Both the position numbers and the translations under genes were made by a program. The notes beneath the pieces are model-generated. The model had not been told where the DNA came from and did no database searches. It saw only the letters and a program-made list of their open reading frames with translations. Positions 51,067 to 59,244 of a DNA stretch of 64,000 nucleotides are shown in pieces. Position 1 is the first letter of the stretch, and each line of letters opens with the position of its first letter. Origin of the DNA: an uncultured Kiritimatiellota bacterium (GTDB lineage: Bacteria > Verrucomicrobiota > Kiritimatiellia > RFP12 > UBA1067); the NCBI GenBank assembly GCA_934621385.1, contig CAKTUI010000003.1:30880-94879 (forward strand). Direction: 5' to 3'.

Positions 51067-52433
51067 CAGTAGGCTCCTTTCTGAAAAACCACGGAAAGAG
51101 CCGTCTGAAGAACAATCCAGAGGTCCAGCCATGGTGACCAATTGAAAATGTAGTGAACATCCAAGGCGACGCGCTCGTCGTAGCCCGTGTCGCTACGCCC
51201 CGAACACTGCCAAAGGCCCGTAATGCCCGGCTTGACCGACGAGAAAATCTCGTACGACTTGCCATAATACGGAATTTCCGCCTCAACGATCGGACGCGGC
51301 CCAATCAAGGACATTTCACCGCGAAAGACATTCAGCAACTGCGGCAATTCGTCCAACGAGGTCTTGCGCAAGAAACTCCCGAACGGCGTGACACGCGGGT
51401 CGTGACGCAACTTGAAATTGGCACGAAACTCAGCGGCAATCGCCGGATTCTTCTCAAGCAGATTCTTCAATCGCACGTCCGCATCCGCATACATCGAACG
51501 GAACTTCCAGACGCGGATGGTCCGTCCGTTCTTTCCAAGCCGTTTCGCCCGATAGAAGACCGGCCCTCGGCTCGTCAACTTGATGAGAATCGGCAAGACC
51601 ACGAAAAGGGGACTTGCGCAGACAAAGATTACGAGCGCAAGCAACCAGTCCACCAGCGTCTTCTCCCAACTCAAGACCTTCATCCGCCGCTGATTGACCA
51701 TCTCCAATCCGCCAATTGTTCCAATTGAGACGGCCCGCGCACCAACCACCGGGAACGCCATCTCCGTCGGCAGATATTCGATGAATGTAAACTGCCGCGT
51801 AAATGTCGGCAACTGCGCCCTGAAATAACGGTCATCCTTGTAGCAGCAGAACAGGTGCTTCACATCCGCCTTCTGCGCGGCCGGCACAATCTCGCGCAAG
51901 TCCTCGCGGCGAAAATGCCGTACAATCCGAACGCCGTAGTAGCCATCCTTTTCGAGACTCTGTCGAATGCATTCCGCCGCGACTCCTTCTCCAACAAGAA
52001 AAGCGGGAATCTGTCCAATCCGCAACCGCTTCAGTACCAGACGCATCCCATCGCGGAAAACCTGCGCAAAGAGGGCGGTCAACGCGCCACTGACGAGCAG
52101 GACGACACGCGAGACCTCCAGCACCCGATGGCTGAAGTCCAAGAAGGCCATGACAAAGATATGCGAAACAAGCGCACTGAGCACAAGTCGCCTAAACTCG
52201 TCGACAGGATTCAACGGCAGGCTGGGGTAGAATCCATGCCCCTGGTAAAGGCGGGCGACCCAGTTAATGCCGGTAAAGACGAAGACAATCGGCCAAATGC
52301 GCAGATAAGCAGATGTATGATATCCCCCAAATCCAAGCCACTTGTAGGCGTTGACCGTCAGGAACCAGGCGAGGAGGATGCATGCCGCATCCGCCAGCCA
52401 AAGGGCCATCACTCTGAGCCGTCCCGCATTCAT
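51066..52433 (-). CDS. Initiating polyprenyl glycosylphosphotransferase
   Basis: 455 residues. Four to five N-terminal membrane segments and a CoA-binding-like domain, then the catalytic bacterial sugar transferase domain: RGPVFYRAKRLGKNGRTIRV, WKFRSMYADAD, RHDPRVTPFGSFLRKTSLDE, LPQLLNVFRGEMSLIGPRP and VKPGITGLWQCSGRS. WbaP/WcaJ type; it puts the first sugar-1-phosphate on undecaprenyl phosphate and so starts the repeat unit. Confidence 0.94.
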   Translation of the reverse strand: MNAGRLRVMALWLADAACILLAWFLTVNAYKWLGFGGYHTSAYLRIWPIVFVFTGINWVARLYQGHGFYPSLPLNPVDEFRRLVLSALVSHIFVMAFLDFSHRVLEVSRVVLLVSGALTALFAQVFRDGMRLVLKRLRIGQIPAFLVGEGVAAECIRQSLEKDGYYGVRIVRHFRREDLREIVPAAQKADVKHLFCCYKDDRYFRAQLPTFTRQFTFIEYLPTEMAFPVVGARAVSIGTIGGLEMVNQRRMKVLSWEKTLVDWLLALVIFVCASPLFVVLPILIKLTSRGPVFYRAKRLGKNGRTIRVWKFRSMYADADVRLKNLLEKNPAIAAEFRANFKLRHDPRVTPFGSFLRKTSLDELPQLLNVFRGEMSLIGPRPIVEAEIPYYGKSYEIFSSVKPGITGLWQCSGRSDTGYDERVALDVHYIFNWSPWLDLWIVLQTALSVVFQKGAY

Positions 52434-52445
52434 ACGCCGCTTCGC

Positions 52446-53102
52446 CTACCTCCTCCGATAAAGTTCAAACCGACGCTTACCGAAGACATACGCGTCCACA
52501 AACTCGTACGCCTCTCGGTCAAATTCGTCATCCAAATGCCCCGTGACCCAATAATCCGGCTGGTCGGCCGCACCGAAAATGCTCAGGGACTCGTCACGTC
52601 CTCCCAGCAAGTAGCCAATGCGCGGATTGTGTCCGTGCACAACCGGTCGGTTCGGGCGATGGTATTCCGCCAAACTGAAGACATTCGTTGCATCCGCCGT
52701 CGGCCCGTGGTAATCGGCGCGGATGCGCTCGACGGCCCAGTTGCTCGCCGCGACAAATGCGGCACGCCGTCCAAACGGCAGGTGCGACTTCACCAGCATG
52801 ATGCCGTGATAGGCAACCAATCCCATGAGCACGACCGGCAGCACAAACCGCCGCGCCGCCCTCAACGGAAGATGCAGAACGCCCCAAACGCCCCAGCCGT
52901 ACAGAAGAACCGTCGACTGGATGACATACCTCCGCTCCGGAAGGTCGAACCGCAACTGTCCATATTCCAGGCAACTTTGCGCCGTAATGACGAGAAGCGC
53001 AAGCACAAAGATTCCCAAAACCACACCTTCCTGCCGCGTAAACAGGCCTCGAATCAGACGGTAGACGACAACCGCGATGGAGAAGACGGCGAACGCAATC
53101 AT
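52446..53102 (-). CDS. C-terminal part of a split PMT-like membrane glycosyltransferase
   Basis: 218 residues from the ATG at 53102, which overlaps the stop of the next upstream ORF as ATGA. It begins with membrane segments (MIAFAVFSIAVVVYRLIRGL...) and ends in a soluble part with FSLAEYHRPNRPVVHGHNPR, then DYWVTGHLDDEF. It looks like the second half of the ArnT/PMT-type protein begun by 53099-53797. The frame remains open upstream to 53513, but that translation is Cys/Arg-rich and not membrane-like, so was rejected. Confidence 0.65.
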   Translation of the reverse strand: MIAFAVFSIAVVVYRLIRGLFTRQEGVVLGIFVLALLVITAQSCLEYGQLRFDLPERRYVIQSTVLLYGWGVWGVLHLPLRAARRFVLPVVLMGLVAYHGIMLVKSHLPFGRRAAFVAASNWAVERIRADYHGPTADATNVFSLAEYHRPNRPVVHGHNPRIGYLLGGRDESLSIFGAADQPDYWVTGHLDDEFDREAYEFVDAYVFGKRRFELYRRR

Positions 53103-53797
53103 AGCCACCCTCCCAACAGGCGAATGAAGTGCGGCTGCGGCACCCAATGCCCCGTATAGGCGTGAACCATCATTATCTGGAGTGCCGTCGCCAAGGCGAA
53201 CGCCCCGATCGGCGCGGCGAATCCGCCCCACGAGAGCGGACGACAGAAGGCCCTCCACACGCACCAGCCGAACAAGAGAACCGCCGCGACCGCATACCCG
53301 TACGAAACCAGCGTCGCAAGAACAAACAGCCCAAGCGCAAACCATCGCGCCCGCCCACTGACAGCCCCCCACCCAAGCAGGGCGAACGCCAGGCACTTGC
53401 CCGTATCGCGCAATCCATCCGCCGCGTACCGCGCAAAATCGTCGCAGAGTAGGACAAGCGCCACCGTCCACCAGGCGACCGTCTCGCCGAAGAGCTTGCG
53501 CGCAAGATGCCAAATGGGCACGGCCGACAGGCTCAAAAACAAGATGGACACAATCTGGCAGGCGCGATCACCCCGGATTCCGCACGCGGCGACCAGTCCC
53601 GTGAGCGTGGAGAAAAGGACTCCAAACCGCGGATGAAAGCCAAGCATCCAGTTGCCACGAGCAAGTTCATCCGCCATCGGCGCATAGCGCGTGACGACAT
53701 CGGGCGAAAAGGCTGGATAGACGAACAGAACCAGTCCGCTGTAAACAGCGAAGAAAGCGAGGGAAACAAGCCAAATCTTTCGTTCCGCCGTCATCAT
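53099..53797 (-). CDS. N-terminal part of a split PMT-like membrane glycosyltransferase
   Basis: 232 residues with 7-8 membrane segments and the start VYPAFSPDVVTRYAPMADEL, which resembles the first periplasmic loop of dolichyl-phosphate-mannose-type (GT39/ArnT) transferases. It ends abruptly at FIRLLGGWL, where membrane segments would be expected to continue; the next ORF continues them in another frame with ATGA overlap. Either a frameshift or a two-subunit protein. Its ATG also overlaps the GT25 stop. Confidence 0.7.
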   Translation of the reverse strand: MMTAERKIWLVSLAFFAVYSGLVLFVYPAFSPDVVTRYAPMADELARGNWMLGFHPRFGVLFSTLTGLVAACGIRGDRACQIVSILFLSLSAVPIWHLARKLFGETVAWWTVALVLLCDDFARYAADGLRDTGKCLAFALLGWGAVSGRARWFALGLFVLATLVSYGYAVAAVLLFGWCVWRAFCRPLSWGGFAAPIGAFALATALQIMMVHAYTGHWVPQPHFIRLLGGWL

Positions 53798-54483
53798 CGT
53801 CCTGTCACCGCAATGAGGATTCGGTCCAACACACCAAGAATGCCGCGAACGAAACCCGACGGCTTGGGGGCCTGCGGCACATCGCTCGCGAATTTCGCCG
53901 CGTCCTGATGCGCCGAGATGGGGAACACGCGAAAGAGTTCAAGGCCGAAATACCGTGCAAACCGCTTCATCGTATCACACACCACAAGCACAGGCTCATT
54001 CTTCGCAATAATCAGTTTCGCCGCCTCGCGCGTAATCAGGTAGGCATCCGCACCCCAGGCATGTTTAATCCGACGGATTTCCTCGTGCTGGCAATCCCTC
54101 TCATCCGCCTCGACACAGGAGAAGAGGTAAAGTTGCGGACGTGTACAATCCATCACCGCCTCCACCCGACGGACGGATTCCCCGAAGCGTTCATCCAAAA
54201 CGACATCGTCCTCAAAGACCAGGGCGGCCGGCAGGTTCTGCTCGACAATCTGATGATAAATCCACAGATGGGAATAAGTACAACCAAGTTGTCCCGGCAA
54301 AAGCCGCCGCCGATTGGCAATCAGCGAACGGACGGGCGACCATCCCTTCAGTCCAAACGCACCATACTCCGCCGGCGTGATGCCGTGCACCCGCTCAAAT
54401 TCAAATGGGAATCGCGACAACTGACGCTTCATATGCGCCAATCGGCCGTGATTGTAGTCCATGTTGATGACAAACGCCTTCAA
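53794..54483 (-). CDS. Family 25 glycosyltransferase (first operon gene)
   Basis: 229 residues starting at a TTG (54483): AGGAGGT lies 5 nt upstream, and the resulting KAFVINMDYNHGRLAHMKRQ is the standard GT25 N-terminus; a GTG at 54504 sits upstream of the ribosome site. Donor motif VFEDDVVLDERF (DD), and GQLGCTYSHLWIYHQIV, are characteristic. An LPS/capsule glycosyltransferase. Its start codon overlaps the end of one frame of the poly-C leader ORF (TTGA), so its expression may depend on that ORF. Confidence 0.88.
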   Translation of the reverse strand: MKAFVINMDYNHGRLAHMKRQLSRFPFEFERVHGITPAEYGAFGLKGWSPVRSLIANRRRLLPGQLGCTYSHLWIYHQIVEQNLPAALVFEDDVVLDERFGESVRRVEAVMDCTRPQLYLFSCVEADERDCQHEEIRRIKHAWGADAYLITREAAKLIIAKNEPVLVVCDTMKRFARYFGLELFRVFPISAHQDAAKFASDVPQAPKPSGFVRGILGVLDRILIAVTGR

Positions 54484-54619
54484 CGGACACCTCCTCGTCG
54501 GCACGCGGCAGAAATCATGCGCCCATCCTTACCATTCACTCCCAAGACAAGAGCGACAAGCCTCCACGCGGCGGAAGTTGATTCCGTCGGCGTAAAAGCC
54601 TTGATTTGAACGCGGACTG

Positions 54620-54730
54620 TTACTGGGGGGGGGGGGGGGGGGGTATTTTTGCACACAAGCCCGCCAGCGCAAGATTTTGCGCCTCTACGCCCTCAACTGG
54701 ACAAGCCGCAACTAAGCCCGACTCCATCAT
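54620..54730 (-). CDS. Leader ORF with poly-C tract (possible phase-variable switch)
   Basis: A minus-strand ORF from the ATG at 54730 (second ATG adjacent) lies 10 bp behind the extended -10 box TATGGTAAACT (54741-54746), like the near-leaderless genes elsewhere here. It encodes about 29 residues (MMESGLVAACPVEGVEAQNL...), then runs into 19 C (Pro codons) and stops at once at TAA in the present length. With one more C (or two fewer) the frame stays open for 48 further codons and ends in a TGA overlapping the GT25 TTG start. Translation of this ORF is not proven. Confidence 0.4.
   Translation of the reverse strand: MMESGLVAACPVEGVEAQNLALAGLCAKIPPPPPPQ
54625..54643. repeat. Homopolymer of 19 G (plus strand)
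   Basis: An uninterrupted run of 19 G on the plus strand (C on the coding strand of the capsule operon), ~140 bp upstream of the first operon gene. Such runs are slippage hot-spots and classic contingency loci. The exact length in any assembly is uncertain. The rest of the gene-free DNA 54484-54785 holds a GCGCAA/TTGCGC hairpin near 54670. Confidence 0.9.
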
Positions 54731-54785
54731 CTCGGCCAGTAGTTTACCATAATTTACTTCCCCTGTGCGCAACAAAATGCACGAA

Positions 54786-54821
54786 CAAAAACGCCCCGCC
54801 CGGGAAACCCCGGACGGGGCG
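54786..54821 (-). terminator. Rho-independent terminator of the 54.8-55.7 kb gene pair
   Basis: Minus-strand hairpin with arms CGCCCCG/CGGGGCG plus an inner GC-rich stem and a short loop, followed by TTTTT. It insulates the capsule leader from the gene pair upstream. Confidence 0.85.
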
Positions 54822-54827
54822 CGGCGG

Positions 54828-54971
54828 TCAGAGCGTCAGCCCGAGACCGCTGCCGGTGATCGAGCAGCCCGTCAACAGGCCACCCACCGAACCCGCGAGG
54901 AACGGCCAGACGGCCTTCAGCACCGCCCTCGCCATCCCCCGCCAGTCAATGCGCGCAAACCACTCCTTCAC
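54828..54971 (-). CDS. 47-residue single-span membrane peptide
   Basis: Starts at a GTG (54971) with GGGAGG 6-7 nt upstream: KEWFARIDWRGMARAVLKAV, then WPFLAGSVGGLLTGC and a Gly-rich tail. A basic amphipathic start, one membrane span and a Cys, followed directly by a terminator. It overlaps the end of the preceding ORF by 26 nt in another frame. The design resembles small phage-associated membrane peptides such as those called smalltalk in Bacteroidota, but homology cannot be shown from here. Confidence 0.6.
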   Translation of the reverse strand: MKEWFARIDWRGMARAVLKAVWPFLAGSVGGLLTGCSITGSGLGLTL

Positions 54972-55662
54972 GCGTCACCTCCCTCAGGCCTCGATTAGCT
55001 TCGCGGTCTTCACCGCCGTCATCCCCGCCACCCTCTTTGAACTGCTCTTCTTTCTTTGGGAATGGATCTGTCGTAATGACAAAGCGAATGTAACCAGCAA
55101 GGTCATTCCGCTCAATATGCGCTCGCATTTTAAGTCCCGTCTCACAATGCAGGAATGTTTTTATCTCTTCTCGGAAAGGAACCGTATTTAAGTCTACCTC
55201 GCCTTTATAATTTGACGGCAAATAATATTTGTAGCCTCCACTTGCCTCGCGGCTATCCATTAGTTTGCGTCGCAGGAGTTGACCAAACACTTCTGGGGCA
55301 TTAAGTTCAATCCAGGCAACAATGGTATGCAAATCCGGCACTCGATACCCAAATTCAGATAACCACTTTTCTCTGTAACGCGATATTCCGAGTATCTTTT
55401 TCCGGTAATAACGCCCGTCTTTCGCACGCTCCGAAAGGCTCTGAATATCAAAGAAGATAGGGTACACACGCTGAAACGTCTCAATGTCGGTCTCCTTCAG
55501 GCCAAACAGTCCATCATAGACAGATTGTGCTAACTTCCCCTTGTCATCAATGTCCCAATTAACCTTAGGAGAGACAAGAGAAGCGTGTTTATCGAAAAAC
55601 GCCTTCAGGGTCTTCTTCTCAATTGCCTCAAAAATCATCTTCAATCCTGGCATTGAAGTCAT
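54946..55662 (-). CDS. Unknown soluble protein, C-terminus perhaps truncated
   Basis: 238 residues, mixed helical, beginning MTSMPGLKMIFEAIEKKTLK, with a well-ordered body (KVNWDIDDKGKLAQSVYDGL, RVPDLHTIVAWIELNAPEVF, HIERNDLAGYIRFVITTDPF) and then a low-complexity acidic tail (KEGGGDDGGEDREANRG) that runs into the next gene's ribosome site. The sudden change suggests loss of a C-terminal domain. No family is recognised. It has its own -10 box far upstream, a ~150-nt leader and lower GC than core genes, so it is likely acquired DNA. Confidence 0.65.
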   Translation of the reverse strand: MTSMPGLKMIFEAIEKKTLKAFFDKHASLVSPKVNWDIDDKGKLAQSVYDGLFGLKETDIETFQRVYPIFFDIQSLSERAKDGRYYRKKILGISRYREKWLSEFGYRVPDLHTIVAWIELNAPEVFGQLLRRKLMDSREASGGYKYYLPSNYKGEVDLNTVPFREEIKTFLHCETGLKMRAHIERNDLAGYIRFVITTDPFPKKEEQFKEGGGDDGGEDREANRGLREVTREGVVCAH

Positions 55663-55818
55663 ATCGCTTTACCACCCCTTCCCATTTCAACTAAAGTACA
55701 AGACAAAGCACCATGCGCTTCCAGTCACATCAAATTCAAGAATGTCAGTCCTCGTCAAGCCCCGTCCACAGCCCCCCACCCGGAGGACATCCTTGTGGAC
55801 CTTCAAGACGATTTTTGA

Positions 55819-55824
55819 ATTATA
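55819..55824 (-). promoter_or_regulatory. -10 box upstream of the unknown gene pair
   Basis: ATGCTATAAT on the minus strand; would give a ~150-nt leader before the ATG at 55662. Confidence 0.45.
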
Positions 55825-55910
55825 GCATATTTATCACTTTCCGTGCGTTCCGTGATTTTCGTGGGTAATCACATCGAGCTGCAGATGGGTAAGAAGACTG
55901 AAGTGTTCGC

Positions 55911-55974
55911 GAGAAATTACAATAAAATATGGAATCGAGGTCAAACCTCATTTCTCGAATTTATTGTAATTCTC
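55911..55974. repeat. Nested inverted repeat, MITE-like
   Basis: Arms GAGAAATTACAATAAAAT (55911-55928) and AATTTATTGTAATTCTC (55958-55974) are inverted with one inserted base; inside lie a GAGGT-caa-ACCTC hairpin (55937-55949) and an ATTTCTC that can pair with the left GAGAAAT instead. A/T-rich against a GC-rich background. The rest of 55663-56140 holds no gene that I can support. Confidence 0.7.
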
Positions 55975-56140
55975 TGAGTCCTTTGCGACCTTTGCGGCAA
56001 AAGAAAACTGCCGCGCCGCAACTGAAACGCGCATAAGTCCTAACCGCAACTCAAACACACTCTACCTGCGTCTCGCGCAAGTTCCAGTTAACAAACTTCA
56101 GCACATACGGAACGGCGCGGCAGTTTGTCTGCGCGGCAAG

Positions 56141-58477
56141 TCATCCGCGCTTGGGTCGGACAAGTGTCAGGGCCGTGGGAACCGCCACAATCAGGGTGAA
56201 TGCAACCGCGCCAGCTGCGCCTGCGGCAATCGTCCCAAGCGGCAGGTCAAAACAGGCCGGGAGCCCCCAGTTGGACATCGCCGCACGCGTTCCGGCCGTT
56301 GCCAGCCACCCAATAAGTGCCCCACCGAAGAGCCCAAGGACCAAGGCGAATCCCGCCGTCCTTACCGCTTCCCGAATCAAGACCCAGGCTATCTGGACGC
56401 GTGTCGCCCCAATCGCTCGGAGCACAATGAACTCCCGCTTCCGTGCATCCGCACTTGCCACCAGCATCGCGATGAACCCCAACGACAGCACGGCAATGAA
56501 GACAAACGGTATGCGAGCCATGGCCCCGACCAGTTCCGTCCCATGCGCCAGCGTCCCGTCGGCGACTTCATCCCGCGAATGGAGTCGCACGGCATTGCCG
56601 CGCACAGTCCCGTCCTTCGTCACATGGTTCGCGCCGTTCAGTGCCGCGACAATCCGTTGCTCGACAATCCGTCCCGCTGGGAACACGCCGTGTTCCGATA
56701 GGAAAGCAGGCTCATAGTCGAGCCACAGGTGCGTCATGTTCACGAACTCCGCCGGACGCAAATCCAAAGCCTGAATCGTATCAAACGAAACAAAGACCGG
56801 ACCATCCGTATTGACGGGCATACGGTTCAATCCCCTGAGAAGGCCGCGACTCGTCACCATGTGCCAATTGAGGTCGACGATGCCGACAATGCGAAGGGAC
56901 ATCTTGAGGCCCCGTCCCGCGTCCAGCCGAAGGTCGTCGCCCACATGAAGCTTTCGCGCACGCGCCATCATCTCCGTAATCACGCAGGCATCACCCTCGC
57001 GAATGGCTTTCTCAGCAGTCGCGTAATCCCCCTCCCTGAAGACGAAGGACGGCAACCAGTCGCTCGCCAGCACGAGTGCATTTCGGTACTGCTTCGGTCC
57101 GCCGGTCGCCCCACCCCAACTCGACATCTCCTCCAATGGGTCGAAGTTGACCTGAAGCGGCTGGAGTTCGGCTATCCGCCTCACGCCGGGCACATGGCGC
57201 AGTTTCTCAATGTCAAAACTGGAGACCCCGCCCGGGAGAATGGAGACAATTGCGTCCGGCCACTGACGGGACGGAATGAAGGGCTTCGTCAGGCTTGCCC
57301 CCCAGACCTCGACCGCCACAAACGCCCCAAACCCAAACGCGAAGGCGATGAGCATCCCAATGTGCCGCGAACGAGGGGACAAGCCCGACACGGCTTCAAG
57401 CGGACGAACCGCAAAGGCCGGCTTGAGCGCGAACAATGCCCCCAGCATGGCAATCACGGGGGAATGCCCCACCACGACAAGAAGCCCCTTCCAGGCAATT
57501 GCCGCGCCCATGGGGAAGACCCCCTGCTCAACCGAGACGAAACCCCAAAGCCCCAGACAGGCGAACAGAATGCCCACAGCCGTCCCAGCCAGCGTCAGTT
57601 TCAATGCCTCGGACATCACGGTCCGTGCGACACCGGCCCTTGTCAGTCCCAGCATCCGCAGAATGGCAAGTTCGCGTCGCCGCGCCTCCACGGAGAGGAA
57701 AAGCGAATTCAGAAGCAGGCAGAAGGCCGTCAGGGCCGCCGCCCACAGGAGGAGCGGCTTTGCACGATCCATATTGCGTCCGGCATCGCTCGTGAACTGC
57801 GGGGCAATTGTCCGCGCCGTCTGAATGTTCGCGCCGTCCACTGGACCTCGCCAGAAGTCAATGCGTCCCTTCGGTTCTTCAGCCAGCGCGGCAAATCCAC
57901 TCCGATTGGCGAAACCGCCCGGCCACCCCATCGGCAAGCGAACCGCATCAAGGTAGCCGACAATCGTCAATGAAACGGCCCCCTTCTCGCCAATGAACTT
58001 GACGCGTGTGCCCAGTGGCGGCGGCTCTCCGTGTCCGAACCGCATCATCATCCCCCGCGTACAGACGATCTCGGGTGTCGTGGAAGCCTCATCCACCCAA
58101 CGTCCTTCCACCAAGGGGGCGGACTGGTAGGGCGAAGCCTCGGGTGCCGCGGCAACCACGCCCGTCATGGGTGGACCCTGCAGGACATGGCCGCCTGGGC
58201 GGTAGTCAATCTGGAGAGAGAGGCACGGCAAGGACAAGTCGGGATGCGGCAAATCCGCCTTGACACGACTCGACTCGTCCGGATGAGACGACTTCGAAAA
58301 AGTGCCGCGCCCGCGCAGGCGAAGCCCCTCGACCTTCCATGCCTGCCACGGGGCCGTCAGGCGTTCCGCGACCTTCGGGGCCTGGGCATCATTCGTCGCC
58401 ACGAGCGACTGCATGAACACAACCGAGCCGACCGCAACGGCAATGCCCACAATCGCACAGATGTGCCGCGCCTTCAC
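56141..58477 (-). CDS. FtsX-type ABC transporter permease (MacB/LolE-like)
   Basis: 778 residues. An N-terminal membrane segment, a large periplasmic domain, three spans (~245-360), a second membrane/periplasmic half, and a terminal FtsX domain with RKREFIVLRAIGATRVQIAW, the hallmark of LolC/LolE/MacB permeases; ARRRELAILRMLGLTRAGVA is the same motif in the first half. With its partner ATPase it moves lipoproteins or other envelope substrates rather than pumping solutes. Its ATG overlaps the ATPase stop (ATGA). Confidence 0.92.
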   Translation of the reverse strand: MKARHICAIVGIAVAVGSVVFMQSLVATNDAQAPKVAERLTAPWQAWKVEGLRLRGRGTFSKSSHPDESSRVKADLPHPDLSLPCLSLQIDYRPGGHVLQGPPMTGVVAAAPEASPYQSAPLVEGRWVDEASTTPEIVCTRGMMMRFGHGEPPPLGTRVKFIGEKGAVSLTIVGYLDAVRLPMGWPGGFANRSGFAALAEEPKGRIDFWRGPVDGANIQTARTIAPQFTSDAGRNMDRAKPLLLWAAALTAFCLLLNSLFLSVEARRRELAILRMLGLTRAGVARTVMSEALKLTLAGTAVGILFACLGLWGFVSVEQGVFPMGAAIAWKGLLVVVGHSPVIAMLGALFALKPAFAVRPLEAVSGLSPRSRHIGMLIAFAFGFGAFVAVEVWGASLTKPFIPSRQWPDAIVSILPGGVSSFDIEKLRHVPGVRRIAELQPLQVNFDPLEEMSSWGGATGGPKQYRNALVLASDWLPSFVFREGDYATAEKAIREGDACVITEMMARARKLHVGDDLRLDAGRGLKMSLRIVGIVDLNWHMVTSRGLLRGLNRMPVNTDGPVFVSFDTIQALDLRPAEFVNMTHLWLDYEPAFLSEHGVFPAGRIVEQRIVAALNGANHVTKDGTVRGNAVRLHSRDEVADGTLAHGTELVGAMARIPFVFIAVLSLGFIAMLVASADARKREFIVLRAIGATRVQIAWVLIREAVRTAGFALVLGLFGGALIGWLATAGTRAAMSNWGLPACFDLPLGTIAAGAAGAVAFTLIVAVPTALTLVRPKRG

Positions 58478-59187
58478 CGATAGGTCTCCAGGTAGTGCCG
58501 CGAAACGACTTCAGGTGACGACTCCGTCGGACAACTTGCCGCGATGCGTCCATCCTTGATAAAGTGGACGCGTGTTGCACAGGCCGCGACAACCGGGTCG
58601 TGCGTCACAATCAGAATAGTCGACTTCTCCGACTCATTCAACTCGCCCATCAGTGTGCAGATGCCCCGCGCCGCCGTTGCATCCAGGTTGCCCGTCGGCT
58701 CATCGGCAAGGATAATGTCCGGGGCGACCATCACCGCCCGGGCAATGGCGACGCGCTGCTGCTCGCCGCCCGAAAGTTCTTCCGGGTGCCGTGTCAACTT
58801 GTCGGCAAGCCCCAGTCGTTCAACGATGCGTCCGAAGCGATCCCGATCCACGCGTCCATGGTCAAGGCGCACGGGCAACAGGATATTCTCCTCGACCGTC
58901 CGCTCATTCAGCAGATTGAACTGCTGGAAGACAACGCCGATATGCCGCCGCCTGAAAATCGTCGCCTCGCGCTCGCTCATCTGGACGACATCCCGCCCGC
59001 CGATGAGAATGGAGCCGGCATTCGCCGTCAAAAGCCCCGCCGCCAAATGCAGAAAGGTCGACTTCCCGGCACCGCTCGGGCCCATCAGAGCCTCGAACGA
59101 ACCCGATTCCAGCGTCAAGTCAAAATCTTTCAGAACCTGCTGCCGTCCGTAGGTGCGGCAGACATCCGTTGCCTTCAGTGCTTCCAT
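58474..59187 (-). CDS. LolD/MacB-type ABC ATPase
   Basis: 237 residues from the ATG at 59187 (a longer frame to 59223 exists; AAGGAG lies ~11 nt before 59187). Walker A MGPSGAGKST, Q-loop VVFQQFNLL, signature LSGGEQQRVAIARA, Walker B IILADEPTGNLD, H-loop ILIVTHDP: the LolD group pattern. Powers the overlapping FtsX-type permease. Confidence 0.95.
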   Translation of the reverse strand: MEALKATDVCRTYGRQQVLKDFDLTLESGSFEALMGPSGAGKSTFLHLAAGLLTANAGSILIGGRDVVQMSEREATIFRRRHIGVVFQQFNLLNERTVEENILLPVRLDHGRVDRDRFGRIVERLGLADKLTRHPEELSGGEQQRVAIARAVMVAPDIILADEPTGNLDATAARGICTLMGELNESEKSTILIVTHDPVVAACATRVHFIKDGRIAASCPTESSPEVVSRHYLETYR

Positions 59188-59244
59188 CGCAAGAACGTCT
59201 CCTTCTACACCCTTGAACGCCATGTGGACACCTTCGGTTCGCCG

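Noticed and set aside
51855..53159. Plus-strand ORF of 434 codons opposite the sugar transferase
   Set aside because: Antisense shadow with random-like composition; the minus strand carries clear family motifs, RBS and operon overlaps.
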